Source of the DNA: a virus | Strand: one strand, 5' to 3' | IMG/VR virus record: IMGVR_UViG_3300042507_004091 | Location: 1-38,099 of that record | Length of the DNA stretch: 38,099 nt | Shown: in pieces, positions 15,171 to 22,458 of the stretch | How the letters are laid out: each line of letters begins with the position of its first letter | Position numbering within the stretch: the first letter of the stretch is position 1 | Program-made: the position numbers and the translations under genes | Notes under the pieces: generated by a model | Told to the model about the DNA's origin: nothing | Seen by the model: only the letters and a program-made list of their open reading frames with translations | The model's database searches: none

Positions 15171-15431
15171 TTAAAGAATGGATGCCTTTTCTTTCCTAAG
15201 CCTATTGAGTTTTTCCTGCACACTCTTGGCAGTATCTGAAACCGGCTCGATCGAAACGGAGACTGGAGATTTCACACTCGTCTCCGCAGTACTCGCATTC
15301 ACCGAAATTGTCGGGCTGTACTCGCCGCACCAATCTTCCTTTTGGACGATTGGCCATGCGCTCGGCCTCCCGCTCGGGGGATACCTTCTGCATGTGTTTT
15401 GGACGAAATACCGACATTTGGTGCAGGTCAT
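15171..15431 (-). CDS. Cys-rich small protein (CxxC...C...DWCGE type)
   Basis: An 86-residue protein whose ATG overlaps the portal stop (ATGA at 15428-15431). Residues 1-38 hold Cys3, Cys6, Cys14 and Cys35 in the pattern CTKCRYF...CRRYPPSG...DWCGEY, which recurs in many small phage and bacterial proteins and probably binds zinc or an iron-sulfur cluster. The remainder is Ser/Thr/Val-rich with a charged C-terminal helix (VQEKLNRLRKEKAS). A second Cys-rich frame (15202-15417) is nested inside it in another phase, so either both are translated or a frameshift joins them. Confidence 0.65.
   Translation of the reverse strand: MTCTKCRYFVQNTCRRYPPSGRPSAWPIVQKEDWCGEYSPTISVNASTAETSVKSPVSVSIEPVSDTAKSVQEKLNRLRKEKASIL
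15202..15417 (-). CDS. Zinc-ribbon protein nested inside another gene
   Basis: A 71-residue frame starting MSVFRPKHMQKV, 14 bases after the start of the surrounding gene and in a different phase. Its C-terminal half is a convincing zinc ribbon: CEYCGDEC, then a short strand region, then FRYCQECAG. This is CxxC-x(n)-CxxC with the spacing of known ribbons. Such a pattern is unlikely to arise by chance in an unused frame. No good ribosome binding site is seen, so it may be reached by re-initiation or by a frameshift from the outer gene. Confidence 0.5.
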   Translation of the reverse strand: MSVFRPKHMQKVSPEREAERMANRPKGRLVRRVQPDNFGECEYCGDECEISSLRFDRAGFRYCQECAGKTQ

Positions 15432-17347
15432 ACGGGTAGGGCTGGCTGCTCAACGACGGGCTGTGCCGTAGGCGGTGCAGGCTGGGGAGCCTGGATCTGC
15501 TGAGCCTGCTTCTGGTTGGGCAACAGGCCAGTCGACTCGAAGTACGTCTGGATGTCCTTGCGGAGCTTGCGGGCCTCATTGGTGGCCACCTGCTCGTAGC
15601 CCTGCAGCAGCGAATCGAGCCGCTGCATGATGGCGTTCATGGCCGGCGGCGGGAACTGCTGGCCCTGCTGCTGAGCGCCTTGCAGGTACTGCATGATGAC
15701 GCCGATGCGGCCTGCGAAGTTCTGGCCGGGCTTGGCTGGCACAGGGATGCCAACGAGCAGCGTCGGGATGAGCTTGGCCTCGTCCTCGAGTTCGTCCTGA
15801 GCCTTCTGTCCGGGATCCCGTAGGAGCCGCTTTACCAGAGTCGGGTCGTCCAGCTCCATGATGGACTTGTCGAGTTCGACCTGATCCACCCAGGGGCTCT
15901 GCGCGAAGAGCTGCTTGCGTGCGATCGCCTGATTGACCATGGCCTGACGACTGACCATGTCCATGCCTCCCTTGGGCTCGAGTTCATACTGGTCATGGAG
16001 GGCCACAGGATCGGCTGAGAGCGAATCTTCTGCGAAACGGTACTGTAGACTCTGCTTGTCGTACTGGATGTAGAGGCTCCATGCCTGGCGATACAGTTTT
16101 CCGAGCGACATGCGGAAGAGCCGGGCACGCAGATCGCCAGACTGCATGGCCTGAGCATTGATCGACTTGATCTCAGTGGCAGTGCGGCGGTTGCTCTGGC
16201 CCTCGATCATCGAGTTGATGCCGTAATCCGGAGTGCCAATGCGTTGTTCAGCGATGGCCCGCGTGTTGTTCATCTCGACATCGAACGAGATGGGCGGCTG
16301 GGGCATAGTGACCGGCGCTACACCGTAGGGAAGAATCTGGCCGGGCTGGAAACGCAGGTTGATGCTGTTTGGCAACTCACGCTCGGCGCGGAACAGCGGC
16401 CGGTTGTAGAGCGTCATGGCATCATGCTTGTGATTCCACATGGAAGTCATCGACAGCTCGAACGGAGCCAGGATCTCGCAGATGCCGCGAGGCGAGAACC
16501 AACCCTTGTCCTTTATCTCGTAGGGGAAGTCGATGAAGGGGAGCTGCCCATGGTCGTAGGGAAGTTCCATAGGCTCACGCAGATCGATCGACTTGTCTGC
16601 GGGGGAATAAGTGTAGATTTCCCACTTTCCGGCCTCTGTCTTACGATAGACCTCCCAGACGATGATCATGTCCGGATTGTTGGTGTAGGTGATGCCTTCC
16701 CGGAGGTTCTTGACGTCGGACTCGACGTTGGTGCCGGGGATGTTGTCCTCCTGCGGGTTTCCTCGGATCTTGTCGATGGTGGCCTTGTCGGATTTCCAGC
16801 CCATCTGACGCGCCATGCGTTTGTAGGCGGCCACGCTCATGGGCATGACCTGAACGGCCCAGTCTGCGTCCTGCAGATCGACGGTGTAGGCAGGAACCAG
16901 GAAGTAGAGAGGATCGATGGCGTCGAACCCGACCTTCTTGTCGCCAGGGTTCCAGAAGCATTTGATGACCGCCCGACCCGACATGAGGGTGTAGTCGACC
17001 CAAGACAGGATCTCCTCCTGAAAGTTGGTCTTCTCGCGGATCTTATAGTTGAACCAGTCCTCGGCGACCTTGGTGTAGGAATTGAGCTGCTGGCGCATCG
17101 GAACGAAGCTGGCCACCACGTCCATGCCGAGTGCCTGCTGCAGGAAGAGCGGCTTAAGCTTCTCGATCTGGGTATCGATGAGCGGCCAGTGCATGTCGGA
17201 TGCCTTGAGCCACGGCTTGTTCTGGCGACGCAGGCCGTGATGCCGAAGCTCGTACCAGCGAGACTGGCGCAGTTCCCAAGGTTGCCGCTGATCGACAGCC
17301 TCTTCGATCTGACCATGCAAACCATTCCGCTGACTGGTGTTCATCAT
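15428..17347 (-). CDS. Portal protein
   Basis: About 639 residues from the ATG at 17347 (a TTG at 17356 and an ATG at 17344 are also possible). The N-terminus is Gln/Arg/Trp-rich and helical (residues 20-60), followed by repeated WP/F strand motifs and a VDYTLMSGRAVIKCFWNPGD segment typical of the portal wing and stem. The C-terminal 120 residues are Gln/Pro/Ala-rich (PPAMNAIMQRLDSLLQGYEQ), compatible with a barrel or crown. It follows the large terminase gene by 12 bases, the usual packaging order, and its length fits podoviral portals. Confidence 0.85.
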   Translation of the reverse strand: MMNTSQRNGLHGQIEEAVDQRQPWELRQSRWYELRHHGLRRQNKPWLKASDMHWPLIDTQIEKLKPLFLQQALGMDVVASFVPMRQQLNSYTKVAEDWFNYKIREKTNFQEEILSWVDYTLMSGRAVIKCFWNPGDKKVGFDAIDPLYFLVPAYTVDLQDADWAVQVMPMSVAAYKRMARQMGWKSDKATIDKIRGNPQEDNIPGTNVESDVKNLREGITYTNNPDMIIVWEVYRKTEAGKWEIYTYSPADKSIDLREPMELPYDHGQLPFIDFPYEIKDKGWFSPRGICEILAPFELSMTSMWNHKHDAMTLYNRPLFRAERELPNSINLRFQPGQILPYGVAPVTMPQPPISFDVEMNNTRAIAEQRIGTPDYGINSMIEGQSNRRTATEIKSINAQAMQSGDLRARLFRMSLGKLYRQAWSLYIQYDKQSLQYRFAEDSLSADPVALHDQYELEPKGGMDMVSRQAMVNQAIARKQLFAQSPWVDQVELDKSIMELDDPTLVKRLLRDPGQKAQDELEDEAKLIPTLLVGIPVPAKPGQNFAGRIGVIMQYLQGAQQQGQQFPPPAMNAIMQRLDSLLQGYEQVATNEARKLRKDIQTYFESTGLLPNQKQAQQIQAPQPAPPTAQPVVEQPALPV

Positions 17348-17359
17348 ATGTGTCAATGC

Positions 17360-18841
17360 TTATCCGCCGACCTCACAACCTACAAGCGCACCCTCATCGC
17401 CGCCTTCCAGAGGGCCAATTTCATCCTCCATGCGTTCCAGGAGGCTACGACCGTCCTCACCGAGTGCTTTCATGTACTCATCCATGCGTTTACCGCCTCC
17501 GCCGCAGAACGCCAGCACCATGGCGTCTGCCCGATCTGGTGACGCGATGCCTCTGGCCCTCAATTCATCTTTGGATTCAAGCGCCAACTTGCCTTTTCCG
17601 TTGGTCCTGACCTTTCGGGTGATGAACTGGTTGATCAGGATGTCGTCATTGCCTGCCGGACCCAGATTGATCTCGTTCTTCTCAACGGATCGGCCGAATT
17701 CGATCCACATCTCGGCTCCCCGGGACACAAACTGGTCATCTCGGATGGCTTTCTCGCCGAAATTGACACGGCGCACGTCCCAACCCTCCTGTTTTAGGGC
17801 GTCGCACATGACAACACCCATGCCGCCAACATCCGCGTAAATATCTTCGGATTTGAGCCCCCACTTCCGGAACTGATAGATGAATTTCCCAATGGAATTC
17901 ATGGTATCGCGATCTTTCCAGGAGATCAGACCTTTCACCGTATTTCCCTGGCGCACGCAGAGCACGCTTTCGTCGCCACCAGCGGAAAAGTCACATCCTG
18001 CGGTGAGCCGATGCGCCTTCTCGTTGCTCTCCGGAGGCTGAGAGACCGATCTCTGCCAGTCCGCAGTCCGCACGGCTGTGAGCGAACCGTCGTCCTCCAT
18101 GAACTCCGCATAGATCATGGACCGCACCAGCGGATGGTTCTCGCCCCAACGCTGGAACTGCTCGTCGATCCAGTCCTTCTTGATGTGCGGACAGTCGAAT
18201 GCGGTGACTGTGAACGTTTTCCAGCGTCCGTCGTTGCGTCGGAACACCTCGTAGAAGTATCCGCCGGAACCCCCGGGGCTGGACATCATCAGAACCCGGC
18301 TAGGCTGACAGCGTTCCATCGACTGGAAGATGCCATCTGGAACCGCCTTGGCCTCGTCGATGATGTAGAGCAGGTTGTGAGATGGTCCTTGGCAGTGCCA
18401 GCCTTCCGCCTTCTCCGGGTTTGACGCAGAGAACCCGATGCATCGGCTTTCCTCGCCCGGTTTGCAGCCTGCCCGCAGATAGGTGATCTCACCGTCGATG
18501 ACCTTGAACCCCGAATCAGGTCCGCCAAGGCCATTGGTGTACCGCTTGATGTACGGCCAGAGGGCGTCGGCCACCTGACGATAGACGCCGGCGGTGCAGA
18601 CGCAGAGGGCACCCTTGAACATGACCAGGTGCCACACCACAGCGGCTGCTGCGACGATGCTGGTCTTGCCGGAGCCGTTGGCTGCCTTGAGCGCCACCCT
18701 GGAATGCTTGGCGCACAGGGCGTCGAGCACGTTCTCCTGCCATGGATACACCTCGAGGCCCAGCATGAGCTTCGGGAAGTTCCGCAATTCGCTCGCTTCT
18801 TCGATGAGCTTCTTGCGTTTCCATGCCGGCATCTTGCTCAT
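17360..18841 (-). CDS. terL: Terminase large subunit
   Basis: A 493-residue packaging motor. The ATPase has Walker A at residues 55-61 (NGSGKTS) and Walker B LLYIIDEA with Asp162 and Glu163, followed by a coupling motif at SSPGGSG. The nuclease domain shows Asp284 (CDFSAGGDE), Asp337 (DVGGMG) and a third acidic cluster near 436-439 (SPDRADAM), the RNase H-like triad. The ATG overlaps the stop of a 58-residue gene by 4 bases, and the portal follows. All expected catalytic residues are present. The small terminase is separated from it by about 3.8 kb of small genes. Confidence 0.95.
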   Translation of the reverse strand: MSKMPAWKRKKLIEEASELRNFPKLMLGLEVYPWQENVLDALCAKHSRVALKAANGSGKTSIVAAAAVVWHLVMFKGALCVCTAGVYRQVADALWPYIKRYTNGLGGPDSGFKVIDGEITYLRAGCKPGEESRCIGFSASNPEKAEGWHCQGPSHNLLYIIDEAKAVPDGIFQSMERCQPSRVLMMSSPGGSGGYFYEVFRRNDGRWKTFTVTAFDCPHIKKDWIDEQFQRWGENHPLVRSMIYAEFMEDDGSLTAVRTADWQRSVSQPPESNEKAHRLTAGCDFSAGGDESVLCVRQGNTVKGLISWKDRDTMNSIGKFIYQFRKWGLKSEDIYADVGGMGVVMCDALKQEGWDVRRVNFGEKAIRDDQFVSRGAEMWIEFGRSVEKNEINLGPAGNDDILINQFITRKVRTNGKGKLALESKDELRARGIASPDRADAMVLAFCGGGGKRMDEYMKALGEDGRSLLERMEDEIGPLEGGDEGALVGCEVGG

Positions 18842-19014
18842 GCGAGTGGCTCAAACTTCGCCAGGAACTCCTTGTATCTGCGAACGCACATCTTGCCTTT
18901 GCGCTCGTAGATGACGACTCGTTCCTTCATCTCGCCGACCCTGAACTCGGCATTGTCGTTGAGCAGCTCGACAGTCTTTGTCGGCTCAGACCTGATCTTC
19001 CATTTCGCACTCAT
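18838..19014 (-). CDS. Small basic protein before the large terminase
   Basis: A 58-residue frame beginning MSAKWKIRSEPTKTVELL. It is basic, with a strand-rich middle (FRVGEMKERVVIYERKGKM) and a helical end (RRYKEFLAKFEPLA). It shares one base with the upstream stop (TGATG) and overlaps the terminase start by 4 bases, so it is translationally coupled to both. Small proteins of this type often precede the large terminase in phages, but I cannot name a family. Confidence 0.65.
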   Translation of the reverse strand: MSAKWKIRSEPTKTVELLNDNAEFRVGEMKERVVIYERKGKMCVRRYKEFLAKFEPLA

Positions 19015-19253
19015 CAATTGTTCCTCGAGATCCTTGTTTCCTGGACCTTGTCCATCAGCTCGCCGAGCACCTCGACGAATCGCTGCATGTCATCCTTGCC
19101 GTCCAGCGACCAGCGTTCCGTACGCAGAATCACCTGCGGTCCATCGCCGTGATCGACAATCTCGATCTCCATCACGTTCTGATCCTCTTCGGTGTCAGCA
19201 CCCGGATCGGTCGGCTGGATGAACGTGGCGTTCATGGAATAGATCTCACTCAT
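19014..19253 (-). CDS. Small acidic protein, unknown
   Basis: A 79-residue protein from the ATG at 19253 (MSEIYSMNATF). A longer frame to 19334 would overlap the neighbour deeply. It contains a strand region (MEIEIVDHGDGPQVILRTER) and a C-terminal helix (MQRFVEVLGELMDKVQETR). The start overlaps the previous stop by 8 bases. Function is unknown. Confidence 0.6.
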   Translation of the reverse strand: MSEIYSMNATFIQPTDPGADTEEDQNVMEIEIVDHGDGPQVILRTERWSLDGKDDMQRFVEVLGELMDKVQETRISRNN

Positions 19254-19368
19254 TGATGGATTTGTAATCGCTGAACCACCGCCTGACGAAAGCATCGTTG
19301 CTTGAGCGGGCCACCAGGAACCTCGCGTCCTCACACAGCCGCTTGTAGATGACTTCCCGCATCTTCAT
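19246..19368 (-). CDS. Small coiled-coil protein, possibly the second half of a frameshifted gene
   Basis: A 40-residue frame from the ATG at 19368, with GGAGG 12 bases upstream. The same frame is open further upstream, and its residues just before this start (RIEELEDKLQQ) continue the coiled coil of the preceding gene (19395-19571), which is in another phase. Either these are two genes, or one protein of about 107 residues is split by a natural -1 shift or a single-base error near 19400-19420. The C-terminus FVRRWFSDYKS is basic and aromatic. Confidence 0.45.
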   Translation of the reverse strand: MKMREVIYKRLCEDARFLVARSSNDAFVRRWFSDYKSINE

Positions 19369-19394
19369 CTGCTGCAGCTTATCCTCCAACTCCT

Positions 19395-19571
19395 CTATCC
19401 GTTGTTCCTGTCCCTCTCGACAATCAGTTCCTGACGCAGACGCAGATTCTCCCGGACCAGATGCGTGATGACGCGGTCCTGTTCCTGGATATAGGTCAGC
19501 AGTGCGGGCAACCGTTCGCATATCAGCTTGTCGTCCTCGAATCTGGGTTCCCGCCTAAACCTGTCCTTCAT
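19395..19571 (-). CDS. Small coiled-coil protein (possible first half of a frameshifted gene)
   Basis: A 58-residue frame beginning MKDRFRREPRFEDDKL and ending in a charged helix (LVRENLRLRQELIVERDRNN). The helix pattern continues without a break if the ribosome shifts to the -1 frame near the stop. The start overlaps the upstream gene by 17 bases. The coiled coil and charge suggest a protein-protein interaction role. Nothing else is recognisable. Confidence 0.55.
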   Translation of the reverse strand: MKDRFRREPRFEDDKLICERLPALLTYIQEQDRVITHLVRENLRLRQELIVERDRNNG

Positions 19572-19758
19572 TTCCTTGTGCGTCAGATGTGGGATTCCCG
19601 GCTGCGGCGGAGCCTAAATTCGCGTTCAAGCCCACCACAGGAGTGCCGCAGCCGGCATCCCCACACTCATGGGAACGAGCAGATGCTTCCTCGGTTTTGC
19701 TCTGCTTGTCCACAGTCTTGTAGGTGATGCTCACCCCTTCTTCCAGCGATAGTGCCAT
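19555..19758 (-). CDS. Small hypothetical protein
   Basis: A 67-residue frame with an ATG at 19758 inside the end of the winged-helix gene. It is Gly/Ala/Ser/Asn-rich and includes HECGDAGCG, which is too few residues for a defined metal site. Composition is low-complexity and I see no domain. It fills the otherwise empty stretch between two better-supported genes, so it is probably translated. Confidence 0.45.
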   Translation of the reverse strand: MALSLEEGVSITYKTVDKQSKTEEASARSHECGDAGCGTPVVGLNANLGSAAAGNPTSDAQGNEGQV

Positions 19759-19973
19759 GTCGGATAAACTCCTCTCCTTCCATTCGGAACGCGAAACTTC
19801 TTCTGCTCAATCGTGCCCAGATCAATCCCCTTACGCACCAGCCTGATCGTGTGCGAGTTGCTCATGCCCCATTCCTTGGCCCACTGGGTCATCGTCTTCC
19901 AATCCGCAGGCACACGCTCCGCCTGACAGCAGATGGCAGCCTTCAGTTCCTTCAGAAGCTGGGCAGAGTCCAT
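19731..19973 (-). CDS. Winged helix-turn-helix DNA-binding protein
   Basis: An 80-residue protein. Residues about 25-50 (DWKTMTQWAKEWGMSNSHTI) form a helix-turn-helix, followed by a strand-turn-strand wing (IEQKKFRVPNGRRGVYPTWHYR) rich in Arg and Lys. The two early Cys residues are adjacent (ICCQ). It could be a regulator or take part in packaging or replication. The location between phosphoesterase and terminase genes does not decide. It overlaps the phosphoesterase stop by 22 bases. Confidence 0.6.
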   Translation of the reverse strand: MDSAQLLKELKAAICCQAERVPADWKTMTQWAKEWGMSNSHTIRLVRKGIDLGTIEQKKFRVPNGRRGVYPTWHYRWKKG

Positions 19974-20692
19974 ACCTTCTCATGCTGCGGCCACTGATGC
20001 ACATAGAGCTGTGCCTTGTCGTCGGTCACCTCCCCAAAGACGATCCCATGGGACCACGCCAACGTGCCCCTGCGGCGATGAGCGTACTCCATGGCAGGAA
20101 CATCGGCCAACGTTCCGGGGGACAACGCGCACGGACCGTCACTCCGTCTACCCCAAGCTGCACCAGCCCGGTGGGCATGAGCCACGACACAGTTGCCCCA
20201 GGTCTCGGCTGAGTCCCGCAGGAAGTTTTCCGAGTAGAGTGTTCCATGTCCCCATTTGTATCCGCCCAGTTCATACCAGCAATTCGGCAACACCCCGTGA
20301 TGCTCGATGAACACTTTCGTATGCCTCTTGATCGGCTCGATCATGCGTTGCCATACAGCCTCGGCGAAACCCCTCACCACCGCGTTGTGATGAGTGAGAT
20401 ACATTTTGGCCCGCTCGTCATGGTTCCCGAGTGTGAACACCGTCGGCCGCAAATCGTTCAGGAACTTCCGACCCTGATCGATGTCGTCCATGTAGTCGTC
20501 GGCCGCATCTGCAGCGCTCGGGTTGGCCAGTGCTCCAGCTCTGAGCGCGGACAGATCGTACGCATCACCCAGGTGGATCACATGCGCCGGCTTGTAGCTG
20601 TCGCGGAAACGCAAGACCGCAGCCAACGCCTGCTTGTTGGCCCGCGATCCATGTGAACAGCCCACCGCCATCACACGTTTCCACTTCCTCAC
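19952..20692 (-). CDS. Calcineurin-like metallophosphoesterase
   Basis: About 246 residues. The metal motifs are in order: GCSHGS near the N-terminus, VIHLGDAYD, TLGNHDERA, a later GHG in WGHGTLY, and VVAHAHRAG. The usual first Asp (DxH) is replaced by Cys (GCSHG), a variant I associate with phage members of this superfamily. The start is uncertain: a TTG at 20740, GTG codons at 20692-20701 and an ATG at 20671 are all possible. The GTG at 20692 keeps the first beta strand complete. Likely substrates are phosphodiesters or phosphoproteins. The cellular target is unknown. Confidence 0.75.
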   Translation of the reverse strand: MRKWKRVMAVGCSHGSRANKQALAAVLRFRDSYKPAHVIHLGDAYDLSALRAGALANPSAADAADDYMDDIDQGRKFLNDLRPTVFTLGNHDERAKMYLTHHNAVVRGFAEAVWQRMIEPIKRHTKVFIEHHGVLPNCWYELGGYKWGHGTLYSENFLRDSAETWGNCVVAHAHRAGAAWGRRSDGPCALSPGTLADVPAMEYAHRRRGTLAWSHGIVFGEVTDDKAQLYVHQWPQHEKVWTLPSF

Positions 20693-20749
20693 CACATTCA
20701 CGATGCCGCATATACGCCACGATCCCCTAGCATCTTGCAAGGCAATGGC

Positions 20750-20971
20750 CTACTCCAGCCCCTCGTTGTCGCATTCCATGATAGTGGAGCACACCAGCTT
20801 GTACGCATACTCGAGCGCCTCATCGGCCGTCTTGAACTCATGGCCGTACTTGATCTTGCCGCGCAGATCCTGGCCCACGCCTTCGAGCCCGGCCTTGTAG
20901 GCCATACCCAGCAATGCTGCCCGATGCTCGTACTGCTCCATCGGCAGTTGGAACTCGAGGGTAGCTTTCAT
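20750..20971 (-). CDS. Small phage protein, common hypothetical family
   Basis: A 73-residue protein starting MKATLEFQLPMEQYE. The pattern (a short strand followed by LP, then two helices, then LRGKIKYGH) matches a family of small proteins often found in early phage operons. Its role is unknown. The ATG overlaps the upstream stop by 4 bases (20968-20971). A longer version to 21028 uses TTG and is less likely. Confidence 0.65.
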   Translation of the reverse strand: MKATLEFQLPMEQYEHRAALLGMAYKAGLEGVGQDLRGKIKYGHEFKTADEALEYAYKLVCSTIMECDNEGLE

Positions 20972-21147
20972 TCCACAGGCTCCATGTTCACAAATCCCAG
21001 ACGGCCTTCCTCGATCGCAATGCCGCAACCATTGCGCCTGCAGTACAGCTCCAGCATGTCGTAGATCTCATTGCCTTGATCGTCGCCCAACTTGGCTTGA
21101 AGCAGACCCTTGAGCGTTATGCGATAGACTTCCTCTTGTTCGCTCAT
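20968..21147 (-). CDS. Small hypothetical protein of the coupled gene chain
   Basis: A 59-residue frame beginning MSEQEEVYRITLKGLLQ and containing two Cys around CRRNGCG. It starts at an ATG within the cassette GGAGGCCAAGCCATGA at 21144-21159 and ends overlapping the next start. The N-terminal half is helical and the C-terminal half has short strands. The family is unknown. The coupled start and stop support real translation. Confidence 0.65.
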   Translation of the reverse strand: MSEQEEVYRITLKGLLQAKLGDDQGNEIYDMLELYCRRNGCGIAIEEGRLGFVNMEPVE

Positions 21148-21314
21148 GGCTTGGCCTCCTTCTCCAGCTTCTCAATCCTTCTCAGCAGCTTGTTGAGTTC
21201 TCGCACGATTCCTATCGGAGCAATGTCCCTGAGCCTCGTGCGATAGTCTGGACTGAAGATCGAGAACCCATGCCTCGGTGGGCAGTTGGGGTATTTTTCA
21301 ATCGTGTACTTCAT
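21144..21314 (-). CDS. Small hypothetical protein of the coupled gene chain
   Basis: A 56-residue frame beginning MKYTIEKYPNCPPRHGF and ending with the helix LNKLLRRIEKLEKEAKP. Residues 9-15 (PNCPPRH) may bind metal together with a partner, though only one Cys is present. Its start and stop both lie in the repeated RBS-overlap cassette. The C-terminus KEAKP is encoded by the next gene's ribosome binding site. Confidence 0.65.
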   Translation of the reverse strand: MKYTIEKYPNCPPRHGFSIFSPDYRTRLRDIAPIGIVRELNKLLRRIEKLEKEAKP

Positions 21315-21508
21315 GGTTTGGCCTCCCTCGCTTCATCCAGAATCGTCAGCATGTTGACAGCAATCCGACCATCTGTGCCGTCCTCAAAGAATTTGTATCC
21401 AGCCCTTTTGATGATGTCCTCCAGCCGCTTGATGCGCTCCTTCAGCGCCTTGTTCTCATCGTAAAGCTGTTCGACCAGATCCACTTGGCTTGGTGTCTCG
21501 TCACTCAT
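21311..21508 (-). CDS. Small coiled-coil protein of the coupled gene chain
   Basis: A 65-residue protein. Residues 10-38 form a coiled coil (LVEQLYDENKALKERIKRLE), followed by a short globular part and the ending DEAREAKP. It starts and ends in the repeated cassette. A similar N-terminal helix pattern occurs in the zinc-ribbon gene (21735-22076), suggesting the chain encodes several small oligomerising adaptors. No enzyme motif is present. Confidence 0.65.
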   Translation of the reverse strand: MSDETPSQVDLVEQLYDENKALKERIKRLEDIIKRAGYKFFEDGTDGRIAVNMLTILDEAREAKP

Positions 21509-21738
21509 GGCTTGATCTCCTTGTTCGCTGCGATGTCAGTGCCTAGTGTGTAGTGATCGGATAACGGCTTTTGAAGGCGACCCCACTCATCACTGCGTTC
21601 AAACCTCGACAGTTTGTCATTTAGGTCTCTAACAGCTCCGCACAGTATGTTGTGCTTTTCAATTGTTAGGATGATGTAGAACGTAAGTACCGCGCTGTAG
21701 ACCGTGAGCAGTACGATTCCAGCCATGCAGTAGATCAT
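21505..21738 (-). CDS. Small single-pass membrane protein of the coupled gene chain
   Basis: A 77-residue protein. Residues 6-27 are a transmembrane helix (AGIVLLTVYSAVLTFYIILT), followed by a cytoplasmic or periplasmic tail with a short coiled coil (RDLNDKLSRFERSDEW) and the ending NKEIKP. It might be a superinfection-exclusion, antirestriction or host-membrane effector, but that is inference from its class only. Confidence 0.65.
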   Translation of the reverse strand: MIYCMAGIVLLTVYSAVLTFYIILTIEKHNILCGAVRDLNDKLSRFERSDEWGRLQKPLSDHYTLGTDIAANKEIKP

Positions 21739-22076
21739 GGCTTTACCTCCTTGGCTCGTTGCCAGTCCATGAAGGTAAACGGATTATGGTCCTGAGCCAT
21801 CTTATCTCCAGCCTCCTCCAGGCGCTTGATGTGCGCCCTCAGATTCCGGACGTTAGCAATCAGCGCATCCTCTCCAAAGTAGGACAGATCCAAGTCGCCC
21901 TTGAGCTTTTTGTTCTCGATTTCCAGACAGGTCATGCTCCTAGCCCACTGAGGTCTGAAATTTGGCTCATACGACGACCCGCAGCGGTACCCTTGGATCC
22001 CGTTCTGAAGGCGATCCGCAGGCAATCCGCAGTGAGGGCAGATCACTGCGTTAGGCTCACCGATATGATCAGTCAT
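21735..22076 (-). CDS. Zinc-ribbon and coiled-coil protein of the coupled gene chain
   Basis: A 113-residue protein. Residues 13-32 form a half zinc ribbon (CPHCGLPAD...GYRCGS), with a further Cys at about 50. Residues about 55-95 are a coiled coil (ENKKLKGDLDL... VRNLRAHIKRLEEAGDKM). It ends with KEVKP from the repeated cassette. It could bind DNA or RNA through the ribbon and oligomerise through the coil. The specific function is unknown. Confidence 0.65.
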   Translation of the reverse strand: MTDHIGEPNAVICPHCGLPADRLQNGIQGYRCGSSYEPNFRPQWARSMTCLEIENKKLKGDLDLSYFGEDALIANVRNLRAHIKRLEEAGDKMAQDHNPFTFMDWQRAKEVKP

Positions 22077-22246
22077 GCGGCCTCCCTCCGGTCAGTCCAC
22101 CGCTCGCCAGTCACCAGCTCCTCCAGCATCTCAATGCGCTCACGCAGTTGGCCAATCTCCTCCTCCAGCTTCCGCGCAAACTCCGAATCCACTACCCACC
22201 GCTCCGGACCAATCTGCCACTCCGCATGTGACGTGCGATCACTCAT
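22073..22246 (-). CDS. Small coiled-coil protein of the coupled gene chain
   Basis: A 57-residue protein from the ATG at 22246 (MSDRTSHAEWQ). A longer frame to 22360 has a low-quality N-terminus overlapping the previous gene. Residues 20-50 form a coiled coil (EFARKLEEEIGQLRERIEML). The ATG overlaps the preceding stop (22243-22246), and GGAGGGCC provides the ribosome binding site inside the preceding gene. Confidence 0.65.
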   Translation of the reverse strand: MSDRTSHAEWQIGPERWVVDSEFARKLEEEIGQLRERIEMLEELVTGERWTDRREAA

Positions 22247-22449
22247 GCCTTGGCCCTCCTGCCCGCACGCCCACGCTTGAAGTTCAGCACCCGCCGCTCC
22301 TCCAACGCCCTCAACTCCTCCGCAAAGCTCGGATCCGTCAAGCCACGCCTCCGTAACCAAGCCCGATACTTCTCGTTGAAATACTCCTGGCTCATACCCG
22401 GATCCGCAGGACCCACGTCGGCCACCCTCTGCACAGTCATCTTGCCCAT
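22243..22449 (-). CDS. First gene of the small-gene chain, basic protein
   Basis: A 68-residue protein beginning MGKMTVQRVADV. Residues 20-68 are basic and helical (YFNEKYRAWLRRRGLTD, ALEERRVLNFKRGRAGRRAKA), a possible nucleic acid binding tail. It is the first gene after the promoter/operator at 22459-22489 and begins only about 10 bases from it, so the message may be nearly leaderless. Function is unknown. Confidence 0.65.
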   Translation of the reverse strand: MGKMTVQRVADVGPADPGMSQEYFNEKYRAWLRRRGLTDPSFAEELRALEERRVLNFKRGRAGRRAKA

Positions 22450-22458
22450 AGCAGGACG

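Noticed and set aside
16244-17542. Plus-strand frame of 432 codons opposite the portal gene
   Set aside because: It is antisense to the portal and the end of the terminase, and runs across both genes and their junction. Its composition reflects the mirror frame.
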